Source: SW132 sp038150125
GTDB lineage: Bacteria; Bacteroidota; Rhodothermia; Balneolales; Balneolaceae
Length of the DNA: 64,000 nt
Assembly: GCF_038150125.1 (NCBI RefSeq)
Contig: NZ_JBBVMF010000015.1
Coordinates: forward strand, 1-64,000
Reading direction: 5' to 3'
The notes beneath the pieces were generated by a model. It was not told the DNA's origin, searched no databases, and saw only the letters and a program-made list of their open reading frames with translations. The position numbers and the translations under genes are program-made. Positions 9,881-17,301 of the stretch are shown piece by piece; the stretch's first letter is position 1; each line of letters starts with the position of its first letter.

Positions 9881-10936
9881 TTAAAGACTGTTGTTGATGA
9901 TGCTCACTTTTGAACTGTCCTGCAGGCTGCTTTGTCCGATGGTAACCACCATTTCGTTATCATCAAGACCTTCGGTGACTTCTATATTTCTGCCGTTGGT
10001 ATAACCGGTCTGAATCTGTTTTTTGAAAGCCAGTGAATCACGGATCACAAATACGCTTTGGTTCAGATCTTCCGAAATGACCGATGCACGGGGAATCATC
10101 CTGGTATTCTGGCGGGTATCGTACACAATCCTGACGCGGCTGAACATACCGGGACGGAGCAAGCCGTCGGTTTCGTCAACATATGCGGTTACTTTAAATG
10201 TGCCATTTTCCTGGTTTACGACCGGGCTGATCCGTTCCACATGTCCAACAAACAGTTGGTTGGGCAGGGCATCAGCTCGCAATTCTACCCGCTGATTTTT
10301 GTTGATCTTAGACATTTCGTGTTCAGGAACATGGAGAACGGCAGTAAGAGGTGAAAAATCGGTGACCCTGTAAAGCTGCTGATCGGTGCCAATCATATTT
10401 CCTCTTTTTACAAATCGTTCAGAAATTACACCGCTAATAGGGGAGCGTACTGTTGTATATTCAAGATTCAGCAGGGCAAGTTCGTGTGTGGCTTTTTGGG
10501 ATTCATATTCATAACGGGAATTTTGGAAGGTTTCAGCTGAGATCAGATTTTTGTCAAATAACTCTTTATTTCGCTGGAAGTCATTCTCGAGACGTTTAAG
10601 AGTGGCTTCGGCCCTGTTGGCTTCAATCCGGTATTGTTCATCATCAATTTTTGCCAGTATCTGGCCTTCTCTTACTGCATCACCTTCCTCAACATGTAGC
10701 TCTTCAATAATACCCCGTACTTTAGAGACTACTGTGGCTTCCTGCTCAGCCTCCAGAGTGGCGGTGTTCGAATAGTAGGCTGAAATATCACCACGGGTTA
10801 CATTGCTGACCTCAACAGGGATAGACCGGATTGCATCGGCATTTTCCTCGGCGGTTTGATCTTCCCCGGCACAGCCCTGGAACAGAAGAAAGATTGTGAG
10901 AGCAACGAGTAAGGGTAATTTGAAGTGCATTTTCAT
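9881..10936 (-). CDS. RND efflux periplasmic adaptor (membrane fusion) lipoprotein
   Basis: A 351-residue adaptor when started at the ATG at 10,936, which gives a short charged N-terminus, a hydrophobic segment and a lipobox-like FQGC with Cys at about residue 20. An in-frame upstream ATG at 11,071 would bury this signal and is rejected. The body has the barrel-sandwich (lipoyl-like) halves around VSKVRGIIEELHVEEGDAVREG and YTTVRSPISGVISERFVKRG, split by an alpha-hairpin of about 60 residues. A beta-barrel and a membrane-proximal domain follow. It links RND permeases to an outer-membrane channel, and it is the first gene of the minus-strand efflux operon. Confidence 0.92.
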   Translation of the reverse strand: MKMHFKLPLLVALTIFLLFQGCAGEDQTAEENADAIRSIPVEVSNVTRGDISAYYSNTATLEAEQEATVVSKVRGIIEELHVEEGDAVREGQILAKIDDEQYRIEANRAEATLKRLENDFQRNKELFDKNLISAETFQNSRYEYESQKATHELALLNLEYTTVRSPISGVISERFVKRGNMIGTDQQLYRVTDFSPLTAVLHVPEHEMSKINKNQRVELRADALPNQLFVGHVERISPVVNQENGTFKVTAYVDETDGLLRPGMFSRVRIVYDTRQNTRMIPRASVISEDLNQSVFVIRDSLAFKKQIQTGYTNGRNIEVTEGLDDNEMVVTIGQSSLQDSSKVSIINNSL

Positions 10937-11004
10937 CAGAGCGATATTTTTTTGATCATTTGGAAGACTGTACGAAGGTGTTTGCCAAATTGTTACGGTG
11001 ATGG

Positions 11005-11220
11005 ATAAAGTAAACAGAGGGCAGCCGTGATCCATCCTAAACAACTCTCCGCCAAAACTCCTGCCGAGCACGGTTTGCCCCGCACGGTTACACTATGAGA
11101 ATGCTCACAAGGTGAGCGCTCATAGCGATTTCTCCCGTGCTGTGGTGCAACCCATGCAATCCCTCCACCCATCAAGGCCGGACAGCTTTCTCCTAAAGAA
11201 TATTTAGAGAGCAGGAACTT
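11005..11220 (+). repeat. Composite intergenic repeat, module X (copy 1)
   Basis: Contains GTTTGCCCCGCACGG, GAGAATGCTCAC..GTGAGCGCTCAT and CCCATCAAGGCCGGACA. The same string of landmarks recurs on the opposite strand at about 53,940-54,110. The segment GAATGCTCACaaGGTGAGCGCTCAT contains complementary CTCAC/GTGAG halves that could form a hairpin in both copies. It overlaps the region just upstream of the efflux operon start, so it may touch that promoter. Confidence 0.7.
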
Positions 11221-11229
11221 GGATTTCTC

Positions 11230-11289
11230 CTGTCACCTTTCAAATGGTGTTGCCCGTTTTTGGGCAAAATTAGGAGCTACAGATGACAG
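11230..11289 (+). mobile_element. 60-bp CTGTCA/TGACAG element, copy 1
   Basis: A 60-bp unit starting CTGTCAC, containing AAATGGTGTTGCCC, a GCCCG/GGGC hairpin and GCAAAATTAGG, and ending TGACAG. The ends are 6-bp inverted repeats. Five copies are in the window (also 11,675, 53,856, 54,202 and 56,732). It has no coding capacity and looks like a miniature non-autonomous element or a mobile extragenic palindrome. Confidence 0.7.
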
Positions 11290-11319
11290 TTTGTAAAAAG
11301 TGTTGCTTTAGGCTTTAGA

Positions 11320-11575
11320 CAACGATGTTATTTTTTTTGAGCACAAATCTAAACATTTGGAAATTTATAAACGGTTTCGCGCCTGTGCGAAACAAAAAGC
11401 CCCGACAGGGGCGACAGCTCAGGTGTGCCGCACAAGCGCCGTGTTGTTTTGGCGCGCAGTGCGGGGTAAGAGAAGGTAGGCGTTCCAAGCACCCCGAGGC
11501 AGTTTATTTCGCAGAAGAAACCAATCCAGTCGAAGGGGGATCAGATGATCTAATCCGTGGATTTATCATGGCCTG
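11320..11575 (+). repeat. Composite repeat, module Y (copy 1), candidate structured RNA
   Basis: Contains in order a hairpin GTTTCGCGcctgTGCGAAAC (about 11,375-11,394), a hairpin GCCCCGacaGGGGC, then CCGCAC...GCGCC...GGCGC...GTGCGG nested stems. It ends near GGATTTATCATGG. The inverse copy at about 54,360-54,560 keeps these stems with base changes on both sides of the first one. No convincing open frame is conserved between the copies. Confidence 0.6.
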
Positions 11576-11674
11576 AGTATGTGCGTTTTGAGCGTTAAGT
11601 CTACCCGGAAGACCGCATACTACTCACCACTCACCACCGCAAATCGCATACTATCCCTGAATCAGGAACGTACG

Positions 11675-11736
11675 CTGTCACTTCTTAAATGGTGTTGCCC
11701 GGCTTTTGATGCAAAATTAGGGGCTATTGATGACAG
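11675..11736 (+). mobile_element. 62-bp CTGTCA/TGACAG element, copy 2
   Basis: Same unit as at 11,230: CTGTCACTTCTTAAATGG at the left end, GTTGCCC / GCAAAATTAGGGGC in the middle, TGACAG at the right end. It lies 385 bp downstream of copy 1 in the same orientation, on the far side of module Y. Confidence 0.75.
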
Positions 11737-11811
11737 ATTGGGAAAAGCCTTGAAAGGCTCACTGAACACCCCTCCCTCCGGGTTAGATTTAAGGTGTTGC
11801 CACGAGTGGGT

Positions 11812-12115
11812 TATTTACATTGGCGGCGTGGGACAAAATGATGCAAGAGACAGAGATTAGCACGCCGCCCTTTCTTCTGAAAATACCCTGTCATGTTGAG
11901 CGGAACACCGGTGCCTTTGCGGTGAGAAGTCGAAACATCTCCATGATCTTGGATCGATTTTGGACAAGGTCTTTTCAGAACTCTTACCGATAATGAAGAG
12001 ATATCTCCGCTCCGGGTCAAAAGACGGCCCTTCGGTCGATATGACGAGAACGCTGGAAGGTTGAAGCGCGGCGCATATAATTATAAATCTGAACCTGGTT
12101 TCGTTTTGCGCCGCA
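11812..12115 (+). repeat. GCGCCGC-family palindromic repeat
   Basis: Begins TTACATTGGCGGCGTGGGAC, continues AGCACGCCGCCC, TGTCATGTTGAGCGGAAC, ACCGGTGCCTTTGCGGTG, and ends AAGCGCGGCGC...GCGCCGCATGA. These landmarks repeat at 44.2-44.7, 53.7, 56.6-57.6 and 63.1-64 kb. There is no gene; the stretch between the composite repeat and the beta-barrel gene is all repeat. Confidence 0.6.
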
Positions 12116-12148
12116 TGAGTCGTTAAGATTGGCCTTTTTTATTAGAGT

Positions 12149-12871
12149 CTAAAACCTCAACATAAAACCCAGCTGAATAACCAGCATGTCGGTCCGGGAT
12201 TGGAGGGTATCATAGGAGACATTTCCATTTTCAATGACGATGGAGCCTTCACGCAGATATTCCGCTTCTGACCCATTTAGGTAACGTACTCCTAAATTAA
12301 TATACCCGGCTGCGATCGGGTTTTCAGCATCCAGGTTTGCTGATCCCCGGCGGTCAAATACGCGAATCATCACACCGCCACCGCCGCCCCATGCAAAGGC
12401 CCAGTCTTCGAAATTTGTGTCGGTTGCAATAGGTTCATCTCCCTGGAAGCCGCGGTTTTCGATACTGGTTTGCGTGTAAAAGTAGTTGAAACCGGCAAGC
12501 CCTTCAGCATAGGGGCGCAGCAGACCGTCCTGAGGCTGAACTTTTGCGACCATAAAACCCTGAACCAGGTTGTATTCATTTTCTACCCTGACTTTTAAAT
12601 CAGGAATGGTTGAGCTCAGGGGTTCATCGCGTGTATCCCGCCCAAAGTTGTTGAAATTAAAATCCAGGCCAAGACCAAACGGAGATTGAGGAAACCGGTA
12701 CAGGCCGTAAATATTGATTCCGCCACCCATTGTATTTATGCTTTCGTCAAACTCGTTTTGCGGGACAATGAGTTGTAAATTGAAGCCGGCATCAAGTTCC
12801 TGAGCGTTGGCTGATTGATAAACGGATATCGTAACGAAGATAAATAGGAGAGATACGTAGATACTTTTCAT
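12149..12871 (-). CDS. Outer-membrane beta-barrel protein, unknown role
   Basis: A 240-residue exported protein. The N-terminus MKSIYVSLLFIFVTISVYQSANAQ is a signal peptide with a likely cleavage after ANA. The mature part alternates hydrophobic and polar residues, with repeated G-x-aromatic turns, and ends in LGFMLRF, whose terminal Phe is the hallmark of BAM-inserted barrels. About eight strands are expected from the length. Its start overlaps by 4 bp (ATGA) the stop of the SRPBCC gene, so the two are translationally coupled. Nothing in the sequence identifies a substrate; it could be a small porin-like or structural barrel. Confidence 0.8.
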   Translation of the reverse strand: MKSIYVSLLFIFVTISVYQSANAQELDAGFNLQLIVPQNEFDESINTMGGGINIYGLYRFPQSPFGLGLDFNFNNFGRDTRDEPLSSTIPDLKVRVENEYNLVQGFMVAKVQPQDGLLRPYAEGLAGFNYFYTQTSIENRGFQGDEPIATDTNFEDWAFAWGGGGGVMIRVFDRRGSANLDAENPIAAGYINLGVRYLNGSEAEYLREGSIVIENGNVSYDTLQSRTDMLVIQLGFMLRF

Positions 12872-13311
12872 ACTGTAGCCTGTGATTCAGCCCTTTTTTT
12901 GAGTTCTTGATTCATCTGTTCAAAACCAGATCGTGTTGACGTGTTCAATTGCCGCCATAACAGAGGAACCAGCAGCCCCTGGAAATTTTCGCGCTGTATG
13001 AGCAATGTACGGGTATCGCTAAGTTCTTTAAGTTCAAAAATATGTTCCCCGTCAAATAGTCCGCTTATAAAAAGATGTCCCAGCCATCGGAATTCTGATT
13101 CAGGAATAAGTGAGAGACAAACGGGTTTAAAAGACATCGGTTTTTTGCCGGTTGGCTGAATGGTGACGCTGAATTGGTGTCCCGGCTTTGGGTGACCATC
13201 AAATGAGCGGATAAAAGGGTTCCAGTCGGGATAGGAATCAAAATCGGTCAAAATCTCCCAGACTATGTCAGCCGACGCGTCGATTTCAATTTCTGTGTAT
13301 AAACTTTTCAT
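12868..13311 (-). CDS. SRPBCC (START/Bet v1-like) domain protein
   Basis: A 147-residue soluble protein. It opens with the family signature YTEIEIDASADIVWEILTDFDSYPDWNPFI, then alternating beta strands and a long C-terminal helix (LLWRQLNTSTRSGFEQMNQELKKRA). This matches the helix-grip fold that encloses a hydrophobic ligand cavity. Family members of this polyketide-cyclase-like type include ligand binders and enzymes, so no ligand is assigned. It is first in a two-gene unit with the beta-barrel gene (4-bp overlap). Confidence 0.85.
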   Translation of the reverse strand: MKSLYTEIEIDASADIVWEILTDFDSYPDWNPFIRSFDGHPKPGHQFSVTIQPTGKKPMSFKPVCLSLIPESEFRWLGHLFISGLFDGEHIFELKELSDTRTLLIQRENFQGLLVPLLWRQLNTSTRSGFEQMNQELKKRAESQATV

Positions 13312-13480
13312 GGCATACTAAATGGTGTGATTGGAATTATACAAGCCGTGTTTACGATATTGGAAAAGATAAGTTTTAGCAAAAATGAAGTTTTGATAAA
13401 TTCTTTTTAGAAAGGAGTACCTGTCACTAAAAACGGCCTTAGAGACCGCCATGGGGATTATTTTCCTGCTAACGCTTTGG

Positions 13481-14572
13481 TTATTCTGCGAAGGAAATAG
13501 TAAAAATACTCCCCTTTCCAACCTCGCTCTCTACGCTAATTGACCCGCCCATGGCCTGCACATGATTGTTCACCAGGTATAGCCCAATTCCTTTACCATC
13601 CTCATTCTCATGAAACGTTTGGTTAAATCCGAAGATCTTCCCTCTCACACTTTCCATGTTCATTCCGATTCCATTATCTGTAAAAATGAGCTGCTTAACA
13701 CCATTTTCGACTCTTGTCCTGATGTTGATTACCGGAGCCTCATTGGGTTTTGAATATCGAATGGAGTTGGTAATTAAATTCAGGAAAATGCTTTCCATAT
13801 AGTTATGGTTAAACCGAACAGTGTCAAAAACATCAAATTTTTTCTCTATGGTTGTGTTTGATGTATTGATGTGCGATTTGATTGAATCGGTAGTCGATTT
13901 CAAACACTCTACAAGGTTTATCTCCCGGATGTCAACAACAACACGTTCAGATTCCCTGAGTGAGTCGATCTGCTGATCGAGCGTTTGTTTCATTTTTTCC
14001 GCACTTATATTGAGCATATCGAGCAGTTCAAGCGTCTCTTTATCCTCAATTTTTGAGTAGTCGAGGATGCTCAGAATGCCAATAATGTTACCAAGTGGCG
14101 ACCTCAAATCGTGCGATGTGGAGTAGGTTAATTGCTTCAGATCACTGTTTTTCTTTGTAAGGCTCGATATAAGCTTGTTTCGGTCGTCCGACAGTTTTCG
14201 GTTGTGCGTCACGTTTTTTGCAATAGCATACACAAGTCCCCGTTCTACGTCGGGAATGGATGTCCAGGACAGCCATACAACGTCTCCCTCCTTTGTGATA
14301 TATCTGTTTTCAAAGTTGAGAAGCGGAATACCGTCTCTAATGCGTTCACGGTATGAATCTGTTATGTACCTGTCATCAGGAAGAATAAACTCATTTATGG
14401 GTTTTTCGGTAAGTTCGTCCAGGGTGAAACCCAAAAGTTCAGAAAGAGCAGGGTTGACTTTTTTGAAATATCCATCAAACCCAGAAATACAGAGTAAATC
14501 TGCTGATGATTCAAAAAATAGATTTAAATCATAGTGATCGCTGCCGTCACCTGATCCTGATTTTGTTGCCAT
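13481..14572 (-). CDS. PAS-domain sensor histidine kinase
   Basis: A 363-residue soluble kinase with no membrane segment. A PAS domain spans about residues 17-122 (LLCISGFDGYFKKVNPALSE, ..ENRYITKEGDVVWLSW). A short coiled segment follows, then the HisKA H-box TSHDLRSPLGN with the phospho-accepting His154. The HATPase domain shows the N-box (NLITNSIRYSKP), G1 (DNGIGMN) and G2 (GKGIGLYLV). It probably senses a cytoplasmic signal through PAS. No response regulator is adjacent, so it is an orphan kinase. The H-box TSHDLRSPLGN type is common in Bacteroidota kinases that act with stand-alone regulators. Confidence 0.92.
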   Translation of the reverse strand: MATKSGSGDGSDHYDLNLFFESSADLLCISGFDGYFKKVNPALSELLGFTLDELTEKPINEFILPDDRYITDSYRERIRDGIPLLNFENRYITKEGDVVWLSWTSIPDVERGLVYAIAKNVTHNRKLSDDRNKLISSLTKKNSDLKQLTYSTSHDLRSPLGNIIGILSILDYSKIEDKETLELLDMLNISAEKMKQTLDQQIDSLRESERVVVDIREINLVECLKSTTDSIKSHINTSNTTIEKKFDVFDTVRFNHNYMESIFLNLITNSIRYSKPNEAPVINIRTRVENGVKQLIFTDNGIGMNMESVRGKIFGFNQTFHENEDGKGIGLYLVNNHVQAMGGSISVESEVGKGSIFTISFAE

Positions 14573-14663
14573 ACGCCGCGAAGTTACTCTGTAAGAATAT
14601 GTTTACCTAAAGCTTAGGCGTAAAATAGTACAAAAAAGTGAACCATACTTATCGGCAAATAAA

Positions 14664-15086
14664 TTAATCTCCATAGACTGTGACGATCAACCGTCGCCTG
14701 CCGCCACTGTTCCGATGTTCACAGAGATAAATTCCCTGCCAGGTACCCAAATTAAATCGTCCGTTAGTGACCGGCACAGAGACAGAATGGCCGAGAATGG
14801 AACTTTTAATATGAGACGTCATGTCATCCGGGCCCTCGAGTGTATGTTCAAACAGGGAGGTGTCTTCCGGAACCATTCGATTGAAATGGGTTTCAAAATC
14901 ACGGCGTACGGATGGATCTGCGTTTTCGTTGATTGAAAGTCCTGCGCTCGTGTGCTGAATAAAAATGTGTGCCATGCCGGTTTCGACCTCTTGTAAATCC
15001 GGCAGTTTGTCCAGAATTTCATTTGTAATAAGGTGAAATCCTCGCGGTTTCGCACTAAGATTAATCTGATGTTGGATAACAGCCAT
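14664..15086 (-). CDS. YjbQ/UPF0047 family secondary thiamine-phosphate synthase-like protein
   Basis: A 140-residue protein when started at ATG 15,086 (MAVIQHQINLSAKPRGFH), which is the family's usual length. A longer frame reaching 15,152 adds 22 residues without homology and is rejected. Family hallmarks are HIFIQHTSAGLSINENADPSVRRDFE and the C-terminal GTWQGIYLCEHR...GGRRRLIVTVYG. Members form trimers and can complement a thiE defect weakly, but their true role is uncertain. It is a single gene, divergent from the FAD oxidoreductase at 15,316. Confidence 0.9.
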   Translation of the reverse strand: MAVIQHQINLSAKPRGFHLITNEILDKLPDLQEVETGMAHIFIQHTSAGLSINENADPSVRRDFETHFNRMVPEDTSLFEHTLEGPDDMTSHIKSSILGHSVSVPVTNGRFNLGTWQGIYLCEHRNSGGRRRLIVTVYGD

Positions 15087-15315
15087 GACTGATCGGTTTG
15101 AGTTTGGTAAATTTGAATTCCAAAAATAACAGGGATCGTTAGATGATACCAATTTCAGCTGGTATCTTTATATTTCAGATAATCTGAGTTCAATTTATGA
15201 AATGTATAATCTGATCACTGAAAGCCCCTTCCTTACACAATAGGGGAACGAATTAGGCGCATTTTAGAATCGAACTTATTTAGATAATGACATCAAACAC
15301 AAAATATCATTTGAG

Positions 15316-16878
15316 TTGAAGAAAGAAATTCATCTTCGCACCGATCCCAAAACAGCTGAAACACCGGAGCTCTTGATCAGGGCCGCATCACAAAAAGAGG
15401 GCATTCCGGTTGATGAGATCAATCACGTAACCATTCGCCGTAAATCTGTCGATGCCCGAAGCCGTACACCCGTTATTGATATGCGGGCCGTGCTATATGT
15501 GGGTGAAGAGTTTATCGAGGAGCCGATTGTATTGCCTGATTATCCGGATGTGAGTAACAAGGAAGAAGTGCTGATAATCGGGATGGGGCCGGCGGGACTG
15601 TTTGCGGCCTTGAAACTGATTGAGCTTGGTAAAAAGCCGGTGATTCTGGAGCGGGGAAAAGACGTAAAAGACCGCATCAAAGATTTGAAAGGGATTAACG
15701 TGGATCATGTGGTCAACGAAGATTCAAACTACTGTTTTGGTGAAGGCGGTGCCGGTACATATTCGGATGGGAAGCTTTACACGCGATCAAAAAAGCGGGG
15801 TGATGTCGACCGGATTTTAAAGCTTTTGGTCGGATTTGGCGCTTTGCGTGATATTCTTGTAGAGGCGCATCCCCACATCGGCACCAACAAACTGCCTCCG
15901 ATAATCGCATCAATGCGGGAATGCATCAGGCAGAGCGGCGGTGAGATTCACTTTAATACACGAGTCACTGATTTCTTACTTGAGGGTGATCGGCTGAATG
16001 GGGTAAAAACGGCCAATGACGACACCTATAAATCGGACCATGTGATTCTCGCAACCGGCCATTCAGCGCGTGACATCTTTGAGCTTCTTTATCGAAATCA
16101 AATTGAAATTGAGCTGAAACCGCTGGCCGTTGGAGTCCGGGTAGAGCATCCGCAGGCGCTGATCGATTCCATCCAGTACAATTGTGAAATCCGAAACGAA
16201 TATCTGCCGCCATCGCCCTACAGCATTGCAAAACAGGTAAGGGGACGAGGCGTCTACTCGTTTTGTATGTGTCCCGGCGGCGTGATTGCGCCATGTGCAA
16301 CCAGCCCGGGCGAAATAGTTACAAACGGCTGGTCATCATCTCGAAGAGCCCGCGCTACCGCAAACTCCGGAATTGTAGTTGAGCTGAACAAGAAAGATTT
16401 TAAACCTTTTGCAGACCATGGTCCGCTGGCGGCGATGGAGTTTCAAAAAGTAATTGAGAAAAAGGCATGGGAAATGGGTGGCAAAACTCAAACCGCCCCG
16501 GCCCAGCGCCTGGTTGATTTCACCGAGGGAAAGCTATCGGCCGATCTTCCTAATACATCATACTCACCCGGCATTACATCTGTTCAGCTAAAGGATGTAC
16601 TGCCGCCATTTATCCACGATGCCCTTGTTGATGGATTCAGAAAATTCGACAAATCAATGCGCGGTTACCTGACCAATGATGCAGTGGTTCACGCTCCTGA
16701 AACGCGCACATCATCCCCTGTCAGAATTCCTAGAGACAGGCAGACGTACCAGCATATCCGTGTTCGCGGCCTTTACCCGTGCGGAGAAGGTGCGGGGTAC
16801 GCCGGTGGTATCGTCTCAGCCGCAATGGATGGTGAAAAGTGCGCCGAGGCGGTGGTAAATCAGCGTAGCGTGGATTGA
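15316..16878 (+). CDS. FAD-dependent oxidoreductase, COG2509-like
   Basis: A 520-residue flavoprotein. An N-terminal ~85-residue domain (IHLRTDPKTAETPELLIRAASQ..) precedes the dinucleotide fold VLIIGMGPAGLFAALKLIELGKKPVILERG at about 95-125. It is followed by YCFGEGGAGTYSDGKLYTR, and by CPGGVIAPCATSPGEIVTNGWS and PCGEGAGYAGGIVSAAMDG near the C-terminus. This matches the COG2509 'uncharacterised FAD-dependent dehydrogenase' type. The start codon is TTG (15,316). No in-frame ATG lies upstream before a stop, and an 11-codon ATG frame (15,287-15,319) overlaps the start, which could couple or tune translation. The substrate is unknown. Confidence 0.88.
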   Translation: MKKEIHLRTDPKTAETPELLIRAASQKEGIPVDEINHVTIRRKSVDARSRTPVIDMRAVLYVGEEFIEEPIVLPDYPDVSNKEEVLIIGMGPAGLFAALKLIELGKKPVILERGKDVKDRIKDLKGINVDHVVNEDSNYCFGEGGAGTYSDGKLYTRSKKRGDVDRILKLLVGFGALRDILVEAHPHIGTNKLPPIIASMRECIRQSGGEIHFNTRVTDFLLEGDRLNGVKTANDDTYKSDHVILATGHSARDIFELLYRNQIEIELKPLAVGVRVEHPQALIDSIQYNCEIRNEYLPPSPYSIAKQVRGRGVYSFCMCPGGVIAPCATSPGEIVTNGWSSSRRARATANSGIVVELNKKDFKPFADHGPLAAMEFQKVIEKKAWEMGGKTQTAPAQRLVDFTEGKLSADLPNTSYSPGITSVQLKDVLPPFIHDALVDGFRKFDKSMRGYLTNDAVVHAPETRTSSPVRIPRDRQTYQHIRVRGLYPCGEGAGYAGGIVSAAMDGEKCAEAVVNQRSVD

Positions 16879-17301
16879 AATTTTTGAGTGCTTTTCAAAC
16901 TATTTATAAGGTGACACCTTAAATAAATCTCCCCGGGAGGGGAGTACTCCGATGGCGGAGGGGAGGGGTGTTCCGTAGTTTTGAACTGTGACCGGATCTG
17001 TCTATTTGCTGCATGCCCTCAGAGAACACACCCCTGAATTCCAAAACGGTCGCTGCGCGTTGTTTCGTAATTCTCTCCCTTCTTCCCATTGGGATCCCTC
17101 CGGGGCGAGATGGGATTTAATAGCTCTTTGCATGATTCGTGATTGATATCTGTCATCGGTAAACAATGCATATCCATAGTTTTGATTAACGTCTATTTTC
17201 CGCAGATACTCCTAAAAATCCCGGATAAAAGCAGGTCGAAAAGTCTGTAAAAAATGATTATTTATAATTGAGAGACTAACGGAAAAAAACTGGAGAAAGC
17301 T
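16879..17301. repeat. Intergenic repeat between oxidoreductase and dehydrogenase
   Basis: Holds a CTCCCCGGGAGGGGAG palindrome (about 16,930), a GGAGGGGAGGGG tract, and ACACACCCCTGAATTCC...TGCGCGTTGTTTCG. These resemble the window's first 570 bases. A ribosome binding site (GGAGA, 17,292-17,296) precedes the downstream ATG. No gene is seen. Confidence 0.5.
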
